A stretch of 5,154 bases of DNA from Acidobacteriota bacterium (GTDB lineage: Bacteria; Acidobacteriota; Terriglobia; Terriglobales; Acidobacteriaceae), in NCBI GenBank assembly GCA_021781255.1, contig JAJXXG010000302.1, forward strand, positions 1-5,154, read 5' to 3'. Below the pieces are notes generated by a model. That model saw only the letters and a program-made list of their open reading frames with translations, was not told where the DNA came from and searched no databases. Position numbers and translations under genes: made by a program. Position 1 is the stretch's first letter. Each line of letters starts with the position of its first letter. Shown here piece after piece: positions 1 to 5,154 of this stretch.

Positions 1-453
1 GACTTTGTCGCCGACGCTCAGCCGATTGTGCGTGACCTCTTTCATCAGGCTGTCGCAGGCAGTCAGTCTCTGCAGCAGAAAGGCTACTTCGAAGCCGCGG
101 CGGCAAGCTTGCGTGTGGGCGATGCCATGGTACGCGCCCATTCGGTGGAGGATTGGAAGCAGGTTGAGGCTAGCGTCCCACAACTCATCGGCTTCCTCCG
201 CGAGCTTACAAGGGCTGAAGTATTGCAGGCGCTTGAAGCAATCATCCACGGTTTTGGTCGCGTGCAGGCAACCATGAATGTGGACAAGTCAGTCTTTGCC
301 ATCCTGCGCGATCTCAATTCTGTTGAAGCGCGCCGTGGCATTGCAATTCTCGTTGAATTTCTCAAAGTCGTCGGAGGCCGCGCATTGACTGCGCCTTCTG
401 TGAATCCACCCAACACCACACCCAATAACGAGGTAACACATGGAAACGCTTGA
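1..453 (+). CDS. DUF1641 family protein, 3' part (start outside window)
   Basis: The reading frame is open from the first base, so this is the C-terminal 150 residues of a gene that starts upstream. The GTG at 28 lies inside continuous coding sequence and is not a convincing start. The segment is mostly helical. Its C-terminal part, about residues 103-135 of the visible piece (DKSVFAILRDLNSVEARRG, then a hydrophobic stretch ending FLKVVGG), matches the short motif of DUF1641 proteins. A Pro/Asn/Thr-rich tail follows. No cysteine is visible, so this part is not itself a persulfide carrier. The gene overlaps the TusE-like gene by 14 bases, which implies translational coupling. DUF1641 proteins commonly sit beside sulfide:quinone reductase-like flavoproteins and DsrE/TusA/TusE sulfur carriers; the molecular role is unknown. 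An accessory or scaffold role for an upstream oxidoreductase is inference. Confidence 0.8.
   Translation, partial: DFVADAQPIVRDLFHQAVAGSQSLQQKGYFEAAAASLRVGDAMVRAHSVEDWKQVEASVPQLIGFLRELTRAEVLQALEAIIHGFGRVQATMNVDKSVFAILRDLNSVEARRGIAILVEFLKVVGGRALTAPSVNPPNTTPNNEVTHGNA
430..434 (+). promoter_or_regulatory. Ribosome binding site of the TusE/DsrC gene
   Basis: GAGGT lies 5 bases before the ATG at 440, inside the 3' end of the DUF1641 gene. It supports the ATG at 440 as the start and so the 14-base overlap between the two genes. The match is modest and the spacing short, so re-initiation by ribosomes finishing the DUF1641 gene probably contributes. Confidence 0.5.
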
Positions 454-757
454 GTTTGCTGGCAAATCGCTTGCACTGGATGCCGATGGAAACCTGGCCA
501 ATCGTAACGATTGGAACGAAGAGGTCGCGCAAGAATTCGCGGCAAAGGAAGGCATCATCGAGCTCACTCCGCAACACTGGGCGGTCATCAACTTCATGCG
601 CGCAGTCTTTGAGAAGGAGGGCGATGCGCCTTCCATTCGAAGGCTCACCAAGGAAAGCGGTGTCGACACCAAGACGCTTTATCAACTATTTCCCAAGGGA
701 CCTGCAAAGAAAGCAGCGCGCATTGCCGGCCTCCCCAAACCCAAAGGCTGCATTTGA
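440..757 (+). CDS. tusE: TusE/DsrC/DsvC-family sulfur carrier protein, single-cysteine type
   Basis: A complete 105-residue protein, the usual length for the DsrC/TusE family. The C-terminal arm (LFPKGPAKKAARIAGLPKPK, then GCI) is diagnostic. Its penultimate Cys104 is the conserved CysA that carries persulfide sulfur on a flexible tail. The second cysteine of true DsrC, 11 residues before CysA, is replaced by Ala93 (codon 716-718). By the accepted split of the family, this makes it TusE-like: able to carry sulfur on one thiol but not to form the intramolecular trisulfide or disulfide used by dissimilatory sulfite reductase. The N-terminal DWNEEVAQEFA and central LTPQHWAVINFMR are also typical. 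It lies between DUF1641 and DsrE2-like genes, and no TusB, TusC or TusD is visible, so a role in sulfur oxidation or sulfane-sulfur handling is at least as likely as tRNA 2-thiolation. The family call is firm; the physiological partner is inferred. Confidence 0.93.
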   Translation: METLEFAGKSLALDADGNLANRNDWNEEVAQEFAAKEGIIELTPQHWAVINFMRAVFEKEGDAPSIRRLTKESGVDTKTLYQLFPKGPAKKAARIAGLPKPKGCI

Positions 758-762
758 GGAGA
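756..762 (+). promoter_or_regulatory. Ribosome binding site of the DsrE2-like gene
   Basis: GAGGAGA ends 7 bases before the ATG at 770 and overlaps the TGA (755-757) of the TusE-like gene. It is a strong Shine-Dalgarno match at good spacing. It fixes the start of the DsrE2-like gene and indicates coupled translation of the two. Confidence 0.8.
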
Positions 763-769
763 AAGAATT

Positions 770-1237
770 ATGTCGCAACCCATTGAGAAGGTTTCCATAG
801 TTGTTTCACGTGGATCGCTTGAAGGTGTCTACCCTGCTCTGATCATGGCGAATGGCGCTCGCATGGAAGGCATTGAGGCATCTCTCTTCTTCACCTTCTT
901 CGGTCTCGAGGCAATTATCAAGGAGCGTATGAATTCATTGAAGGTTGCCACCGTCGGCAATCCTGCAATGCACATACCCACACTTCTTGGCGCATTGCCG
1001 GGCATGTCCGCCTACGCCACATCCATGATGAAGAAAGAAATCGAGAAACTGGACATACCTCCGGTTCCCGAATTCCTCACCATGATTCACGATGCGGGCG
1101 GCGAGATCTACGCGTGCCGTGCAACTGTCGATATGTTCCACCTCAAGAAGGATGACTTCTGCCCCGAAATGGACGAAATCATTTCTGTCGGACAATTCTA
1201 TGAGAAGGCTGCCGGCGGACAGATCATCTTCACTTAG
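770..1237 (+). CDS. DsrE2-like protein (DsrE/DsrF/DrsH-like family), putative sulfurtransferase
   Basis: A complete 155-residue cytoplasmic protein of the DsrE fold. The N-terminal strand and loop (KVSIVVSRGSLEGVYPALIM, residues 7-26) fit the nucleotide-binding-like start of the family. The GMSAYATSMMKKEI segment (78-91) and GGEIYACRATVDMF (110-123) are typical of the DsrE2 subgroup. Cys116 in YACRATVDM aligns with the conserved cysteine thought to carry persulfide. A second cysteine, Cys131 (DDFCPEMDE), is 15 residues later and is not a family hallmark that I recognise. It has no signal peptide and no clear membrane span; the hydrophobic stretch at 35-50 is part of the fold. It starts 12 bases after the TusE-like stop with a strong ribosome binding site, so it is in the same operon. 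Family knowledge and position suggest that it relays sulfur to or from TusE Cys104; the direction is not shown. It is the last gene before the convergent gap. Confidence 0.9.
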   Translation: MSQPIEKVSIVVSRGSLEGVYPALIMANGARMEGIEASLFFTFFGLEAIIKERMNSLKVATVGNPAMHIPTLLGALPGMSAYATSMMKKEIEKLDIPPVPEFLTMIHDAGGEIYACRATVDMFHLKKDDFCPEMDEIISVGQFYEKAAGGQIIFT

Positions 1238-1295
1238 AGTGCATTGCAGGGCTTTCACCCCATTGGAAGTCCTGCTTCTGCTCCATAATGCACTC
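1237..1295 (+). other. Long interrupted inverted repeat after the DsrE2-like gene
   Basis: GAGTGCATT (1237-1245) is the exact reverse complement of AATGCACTC (1287-1295). Just inside it, GCAGG (1246-1250) pairs with CCTGC (1271-1275). The transcript could form 14 base pairs, with an 11-base bulge on the 3' side and a 20-base loop. The stem begins at the last base of the DsrE2-like stop codon. It could be a transcript-end or 3'-stabilising structure for the sulfur operon, but no U run follows, so it is not a classic intrinsic terminator. It shares 1292-1295 with the next hairpin, so the two are mutually exclusive. Confidence 0.45.
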
Positions 1296-1317
1296 ACCCT
1301 GGAAACAGGTGAGTTTG
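1292..1317 (+). terminator. Possible weak terminator hairpin of the sulfur operon
   Basis: ACTCACC-C-TG (1292-1301) pairs with CAGGTGAGT (1306-1314): 9 base pairs with one bulged C and a GAAA loop (1302-1305). The last stem base and the two following are TTT, then GC, so the U tract is very short. A stable hairpin 55 bases after the DsrE2-like stop, in a convergent gap, fits a terminator. The weak tail makes factor-dependent termination or simple 3'-end protection equally possible. The opposite strand would form the same hairpin at the 3' end of the GH59 transcript, with no T run after it. Confidence 0.4.
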
Positions 1318-1323
1318 CTCGAC

Positions 1324-1345
1324 AACGATTCCACACGCAATCGTT
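1324..1345. repeat. Short inverted repeat in the convergent gap
   Basis: AACGATT (1324-1330) and AATCGTT (1339-1345) are exact reverse complements with an 8-base spacer. The stem is AT-rich and weak. It lies 75 bases beyond the GH59 stop on the minus strand and could contribute to the 3' end of either transcript. No T run follows on either strand. I see no gene or other signal in the rest of the 1238-1419 gap. Confidence 0.3.
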
Positions 1346-1419
1346 TCGGGGATGGCCGACACCGCACTCTGCAAAGGTCAATTCGTGAGGTGGCAATCCT
1401 GCATTTCACGCTGAGACGC

Positions 1420-3417
1420 TTACGGCTCTGCACGCAAATTGTCGAACTGCGTATGATCCCACTTCGTTCCTACGCCGAACATGCCGCGAGTGTGCGCTTC
1501 ACTCTCAGTCTTAATCAGTGTCTTTCCATCCAGCATGGCTGTCACTGTCGTTCCCTGGAATTCCAGTTCCAGTCTGTGCCATTTTGCTGCGTCAAGCCTG
1601 ACATAACCCATACCCAGCGTTGCTGTTGGCTCTTTGTAGGATGCCGATAACAGATCCCACCTTCCGTTCGGCTCCAACCGCAGAGCATATCCACTGGGCA
1701 GCAGGGCCTTTCCATCACTAAACACATTCGCGGAGTCGATTCTTCCAAACAGCAACGCCGGCGCCTTTGAAAGGAAATGTACATCCACCCCTACGTGATA
1801 GTCAGTCCAGGTATCCGAGCCTGCCAGCGTGAAGGGATCAGGCAGCGGAGACCAGGGAACCGGCTTTTCGGTAATCACCTGCTCCAGGCAAAGTCCTGCG
1901 CGGCCATCGCACTTGTGAACCTCGAATGCTCCGTCCTGATCAGATAAATATTTTGGAGTTCCCCCCACGCGTGTCGACTCGAAATCATCCGCATACGGCA
2001 GTGGAAACCCTTTTGCCGGTGGAGGAACTGCGGCTCCCTTTCCCTGGCCCGTGGTTGTGGTAAGCGAGTAGAGCGAGTCAGGTTCAAATGTGTACTCGAA
2101 TGCGCCATTTTTCACGCTTACGTCCGCCACGTGTTCGAATGTGCGCTGGTTGTTAGTCTCCCACACATGCACCGTGGATGCGGTCAGGCCATTCGTCAAC
2201 TTGAATTCCACCTTCTGCGGCCGGACCGCATTGATTGTCTCCAGGATCACGCTCCAATCCCTTTTGTCTGGAGAGCGCAATGACACGTAACTTCCCTTGT
2301 CTGGAAGATACCCTGAAGCTGCATCGAGATATTGCCACCCGGGCTGCGCAAATTGCGTGGTGTGCGCCGTAGCCCAAATCGCGCCCTGGACCACGTAGTG
2401 TCCTGACCAGGGCGTGTTTGCATACATGAGACCGGAGTCTGGAGCAGCGAGACTGTCGTAATAAGACGTGATTGGGCTCCAAATCTCCGTCGCAGTAAAG
2501 GAGCCTTCCAGATAATTCCGATTATAGAGATGGGCCAGAATGCGTCCTCCCAGTGGCCAGTCGCGCGTGACAAACGGCCCACCACCGCCATTCGGCTGAT
2601 CTTCGCTCGACCAAAGCGGCTTACCTGTTTTACGGGCAGCATTGGTTGTCGTCAGCCGGCCATTCACAAGTGGATAATGCACACCGATTGCGTAGATGTC
2701 CGCTGCAAGTTCAGGATCTTTGAGTATCTCGTCGGCGATTGCCCATTGCCCGGCACCTTCGCCGGGATACTCATCGCAGCAGACAATCTTTGTTGCCAGA
2801 TGATCAGCTTCAAGCTGCTTGTGCAGTTCCTTGATATATGCCGTGTTGTAAACGCGCTCGTTCCAGATTCCGGTCACACCAATGTCGAGGCCGTAATCGC
2901 GTTTTGCCGTCTCAATAAAGCCCGCAACGTATCGCGCCATCTTTGCGGTATAAACCGTATCCTCAGCGCCAGGATTTGGATTCACCCATCGCGGGGCGCC
3001 CCACGGCAGAATCTCAAGCAAGATATGCGGATTCCGTTTGTGCGCCTCCTTCATAAGCCACCATTCGTAACCTCGCGAAGAGTTATGGTCCGTCTCCGAG
3101 CGCATGTAGCTTGGCTCCGATCCATCGGTTGAGTTCACATCGGCGCCTATCTCCACCTTGAGGCGCTGCAGTGCCGCACCGTAGCCCGGCTTGAAGAGAT
3201 AATCGAGAATTTGGCTGCGCTGGGGCTCTGGATAATCGATCAGAAGACGCGACGAAGCACCGGCACTTACTGCGCCTAGACCGTCAAAAGTCCGGCCCGT
3301 GTAATTGCCATCCAGCATGACGCGAGTCGGTCTCTCCTGCGCCTTCAGTGGAACCGCCACGATTGACATTGCCATCGCGCACAAAACCGCAACTCCGCCA
3401 CGCACAATCTGTCTCAT
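1420..3417 (-). CDS. Secreted GH59 glycoside hydrolase, galactosylceramidase (GALC)-like
   Basis: A 665-residue enzyme that resembles animal galactocerebrosidase from end to end, predicted to remove beta-linked galactose from a galactolipid or other galactoside. The signal peptide spans residues 1-26, with cleavage likely after LKA. The catalytic barrel (about 40-340) begins FDGLGAVSAG and contains SRLLIDYPEPQRSQILDYLF, TDGSEP and RGYEWWLMKEA. Glu187 in GIWNER is the expected acid/base and Glu272 in LWSSED the nucleophile; both are present. WSGHYVV and SAHTTQF-like AHTTQFAQPGW (351-361) lead into a beta-sandwich to about 455. A Pro-rich linker (464-474) and a lectin-like domain (476-665, from DDFES to TQFDNL) finish the protein, as in GALC. 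The ATG at 3417 is chosen over a start at 3570 because of the AGGAG site and the signal peptide; the longer version would add 51 residues of MFS-overlapping sequence. The gap to the MFS stop is 10 bases, so the two are coupled. The true substrate is unknown, since bacterial GH59 enzymes are little characterised. Confidence 0.93.
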   Translation of the reverse strand: MRQIVRGGVAVLCAMAMSIVAVPLKAQERPTRVMLDGNYTGRTFDGLGAVSAGASSRLLIDYPEPQRSQILDYLFKPGYGAALQRLKVEIGADVNSTDGSEPSYMRSETDHNSSRGYEWWLMKEAHKRNPHILLEILPWGAPRWVNPNPGAEDTVYTAKMARYVAGFIETAKRDYGLDIGVTGIWNERVYNTAYIKELHKQLEADHLATKIVCCDEYPGEGAGQWAIADEILKDPELAADIYAIGVHYPLVNGRLTTTNAARKTGKPLWSSEDQPNGGGGPFVTRDWPLGGRILAHLYNRNYLEGSFTATEIWSPITSYYDSLAAPDSGLMYANTPWSGHYVVQGAIWATAHTTQFAQPGWQYLDAASGYLPDKGSYVSLRSPDKRDWSVILETINAVRPQKVEFKLTNGLTASTVHVWETNNQRTFEHVADVSVKNGAFEYTFEPDSLYSLTTTTGQGKGAAVPPPAKGFPLPYADDFESTRVGGTPKYLSDQDGAFEVHKCDGRAGLCLEQVITEKPVPWSPLPDPFTLAGSDTWTDYHVGVDVHFLSKAPALLFGRIDSANVFSDGKALLPSGYALRLEPNGRWDLLSASYKEPTATLGMGYVRLDAAKWHRLELEFQGTTVTAMLDGKTLIKTESEAHTRGMFGVGTKWDHTQFDNLRAEP

Positions 3418-3423
3418 ACAATT

Positions 3424-3429
3424 TCTCCT
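3424..3429 (-). promoter_or_regulatory. Ribosome binding site deciding the GH59 start
   Basis: On the minus strand AGGAGA (3429 down to 3424) sits 6 bases before the ATG at 3417. Its first two bases belong to the TAG stop (3430-3428) of the MFS gene. It selects the start that gives a clean signal peptide, and it implies that ribosomes ending the MFS gene can restart on the GH59 gene. Confidence 0.8.
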
Positions 3430-4861
3430 ATGGATTTCCGGCATACCCTTCGGCCCCCATTTCCTCCAGAGTTCTACCCTTTGTCTCTGGCAACCGCACG
3501 CCCAGGAAAATCGCGCCGGCCAGGCAGACTCCGGCATATGTCCAGAATGTGCCTGCCGCACCCAGCGCATCGTTCAGGTATGGAAAGGTGTAGGTCAACA
3601 CAAACGACGCCAGCCAAAGCGACGTCACTGCAATCGCCATGGCCCCACTGCGCATCCGGTTTGGAAAGATTTCTGCGATCACTACCCAGGTGACGGGCGC
3701 GAGCGACATGGCATAGCATGCAATCGCCGCCAAAACTAGAACGAGCATCGGCTTGCCTTGCAGATGCAGCCTATAAAGCAATCCCAGGATCGCGTAGATT
3801 GCGGTCAGACCGGTCAATCCCGTGAACAACAGAAAGCGCCGCCCGAATCGATCGATTGTCGCGAACGCGACAAAGGTGAAGATCACGTTCACTGCGCCAG
3901 TCACCACGATGTTGAATAAAATATCCGAGACCTGATAGCCCGCGGCCGCAAAGACTTCCTGGGCGTAATTGAAGATCACATTGATGCCGCACCACTGCTG
4001 CAGAATTGCCAGCACCATGCCCACAGTCAGCAGCTTCATTGCCCCGGGAGTGCGCAGCTCCTGAAGCAGTCTGCCTTTGGACTCTCTCGCGCTGGCCTCG
4101 GCAATATCGCGCATCACGCGCTCAGCGTATGTGCGCCCTCCCAGTTTTTCGAGTACCGCAAGGGCCTGTTTTGTGCGCCCCTTCAGCGCGAGCCAGCGCG
4201 GGCTTTCCGGCACAGCCACTGCAGCCGCCAGAAACAAGAGCGCAGGAATTGCGGTAACGCCGAACATCCAGCGCCAGCCCCATTGCCCATTCCAGGAAAG
4301 AAGTATCGCTTTTGTTGTCGTATCTGCAGGAACCGGCTGCGCAATGATCCAGTTCACCACCTGTGCAAGGAGAATGCCAGACACGATGGCCACCTGATTG
4401 AGTGAGATAAGGCGGCCCCGCAAGTGCGCTGGAGAAATCTCAGCGATGTACATAGGCGATACGCCCGACGCAATTCCAATCGCGAGTCCCCCGGCAATTC
4501 GCCACATTACAAACACGTCAAACTGATGCGCAAATCCAGTGCCCAGCGAAGAGACCGCGAATGCGCACGCTGCAAATATCAATATGCGTTTACGCCCGTA
4601 ACGCTCTGACATCGAACCCGACACGACTGCGCCAAACAGGCAGCCCACAAGGGCGCAACTCATCGCCCATCCCTCGAGCGACGGTGAATTCAGGTGAAAG
4701 TATGGCTCGTAGAAAGGCTTTGCGCCTCCAATAACAACCCAGTCATAACCGAAGAGCAATCCGCCCAACGCGCCTGACAGGGCGGCAAACCAGAGTGCAG
4801 CCTTGCCTCTTGGCGCCCAATCCTCAACGCACGTGTCAGCTCCGCTATTCAAGTTCATCAT
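3428..4861 (-). CDS. Sugar-porter family MFS transporter
   Basis: A complete 477-residue inner-membrane importer of the major facilitator superfamily, sugar-porter branch (XylE/GLUT type), with 12 expected membrane helices. Visible signatures are GGLLFGYDWVVIGGA in helix 1 (33-47), SERYGRKR in the helix 2-3 loop (85-92), RIAGGLAIGIASG followed by PMYIAEISPAHLRGR (121-150), PESPRWL (218-224) before the central cytoplasmic loop, QQWCGIN in helix 7 (288-294, the sugar-contact motif), DRFGRR (337-342) and PETKGRTLEEM near the C-terminus (458-468). Members usually carry hexoses or pentoses by proton symport; the sugar cannot be read from sequence. Galactose is suggested by the downstream GH59 gene. 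The start overlaps the upstream TPR gene as ATGA. A second ATG follows directly (4858); the first is preferred because it makes the overlap and is nearer to GGAGG at 4875-4879. Confidence 0.95.
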   Translation of the reverse strand: MMNLNSGADTCVEDWAPRGKAALWFAALSGALGGLLFGYDWVVIGGAKPFYEPYFHLNSPSLEGWAMSCALVGCLFGAVVSGSMSERYGRKRILIFAACAFAVSSLGTGFAHQFDVFVMWRIAGGLAIGIASGVSPMYIAEISPAHLRGRLISLNQVAIVSGILLAQVVNWIIAQPVPADTTTKAILLSWNGQWGWRWMFGVTAIPALLFLAAAVAVPESPRWLALKGRTKQALAVLEKLGGRTYAERVMRDIAEASARESKGRLLQELRTPGAMKLLTVGMVLAILQQWCGINVIFNYAQEVFAAAGYQVSDILFNIVVTGAVNVIFTFVAFATIDRFGRRFLLFTGLTGLTAIYAILGLLYRLHLQGKPMLVLVLAAIACYAMSLAPVTWVVIAEIFPNRMRSGAMAIAVTSLWLASFVLTYTFPYLNDALGAAGTFWTYAGVCLAGAIFLGVRLPETKGRTLEEMGAEGYAGNP

Positions 4862-5154
4862 GGGGCTGGTCGTGCCTCCGCTTCCAGAACTATGTCACGC
4901 TCGACCCAGCGCAATGCATCGATCGCAACCTGGTTATTTGGATCTTCCAATGCCGCTTGGCGCAGAGATTCGACAGCCTTTTTCATTTCTCCAAGGCCGT
5001 GATACGCCAATCCCGCCAACACAAACGCCTCCGTCCGGCCTCGCTTCTTAAGATCGTCGTCAAACAAAAGCAAATTGGGGAGCGACGTCGCACAATAGTC
5101 GAGCTTTGTATCCTGCTCAGCCTTTACGGCAGCCTGCCGATGTTGGTCTTCCAG
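4858..5154 (-). CDS. TPR protein C-terminus, probably tail of a DUF5107 protein (partial)
   Basis: The frame is open to the window edge, so only the last 98 residues are seen. The TTG at 5073 is internal to continuous coding sequence and is not the likely start. The segment TEAFVLAGLAYHGLGEMKKA with the following VESLRQAALEDPNNQ is a clear tetratricopeptide repeat. The preceding DYCATSLPNLLLFDDDLKKR resembles the sequence that comes just before the last TPR in DUF5107 proteins, which are long proteins often encoded in sugar-use loci; that call is from memory of the family. The C-terminus (EAEARPAP) is short and polar. The stop overlaps the MFS start by four bases (ATGA), so the two are translated together. 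The precise function is unknown; association with carbohydrate degradation is inferred from the MFS and GH59 genes downstream. Confidence 0.75.
   Translation of the reverse strand: MEDQHRQAAVKAEQDTKLDYCATSLPNLLLFDDDLKKRGRTEAFVLAGLAYHGLGEMKKAVESLRQAALEDPNNQVAIDALRWVERDIVLEAEARPAP
4875..4879 (-). promoter_or_regulatory. Distant ribosome binding site of the MFS gene
   Basis: GGAGG on the minus strand lies 13 bases before the first ATG of the MFS gene, within the TPR gene. This spacing is longer than optimal. It favours the first of the two adjacent ATG codons, and it suggests that much of the initiation comes from coupling through the ATGA overlap. Confidence 0.4.

Noticed and set aside
28..30. 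GTG at 28 as the start of the DUF1641 gene
   Set aside because: The frame is open upstream to position 1, there is no Shine-Dalgarno sequence before it, and it would cut a helical segment. The gene most likely starts outside the window.
1230..1433. A 67-residue minus-strand frame across the convergent gap
   Set aside because: It overlaps the ends of both flanking genes, has no recognisable domain, and its basic, serine-rich composition looks like chance translation.
1288..1650. A 120-residue plus-strand frame starting in the gap and running antisense into the GH59 gene
   Set aside because: About two thirds lies opposite a well-supported coding region. The composition is unlike a real protein and no family match is apparent.
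3366..3393. Possible lipoprotein signal around Cys13 of the GH59 protein
   Set aside because: The residues before Cys13 (AVL) do not fit a lipobox, which needs Gly, Ala or Ser just before the cysteine. An ordinary signal peptide ending LKA fits better.
3418..3570. Upstream extension of the GH59 gene to an ATG at 3570
   Set aside because: The 51 added residues overlap the MFS gene in another frame, have no family match, and would bury the signal peptide. The ATG at 3417 has a good AGGAG site.
5071..5073. TTG at 5073 as the start of the TPR gene
   Set aside because: It lies inside a continuous frame with DUF5107-like sequence on both sides, so the gene continues beyond the window.

Overview
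The window most resembles the chromosome of a soil-type Acidobacteriota (Terriglobales-like). This is inference from gene content and moderate GC; there is no rRNA or other marker to confirm it. Two unrelated gene sets converge on a short non-coding gap.

Plus strand, 1-1237: the 3' part of a small sulfur-carrier operon. It holds the end of a DUF1641 protein, a TusE/DsrC-family sulfur-carrier protein with only the C-terminal cysteine, and a DsrE2-like (DsrE/DsrF/DrsH family) protein. The first two genes overlap by 14 bases and the third starts 12 bases after the second, so they are almost certainly co-transcribed. The expected upstream partner (often an FAD/NAD(P) oxidoreductase of the sulfide:quinone reductase type) lies outside the window. 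Together they probably pass persulfide sulfur between proteins, either in sulfide or thiosulfate oxidation or in biosynthesis.

Gap, 1238-1419: 182 bases between convergent genes with no gene that I can support. It holds three inverted repeats, two of which share bases and so cannot form together. One or more may end transcription, but none has a good U tract.

Minus strand, 5154-1420: a carbohydrate-use operon read right to left. It has the C-terminus of a TPR protein (probably the tail of a DUF5107 protein), a 477-residue sugar-porter MFS transporter, and a secreted 665-residue GH59 enzyme that resembles animal galactosylceramidase (GALC) along its whole length. The TPR and MFS genes overlap by ATGA. 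The MFS stop codon lies against the GH59 ribosome binding site. A secreted beta-galactosidase-type enzyme made with a sugar importer suggests that galactose, or a galactoside, is released outside the cytoplasm and then taken up.

I saw no tRNA, rRNA, CRISPR array, insertion sequence or phage gene. The most notable items are the bacterial GALC-like GH59 enzyme in a sugar-uptake operon and the single-cysteine TusE/DsrC cassette with DUF1641.
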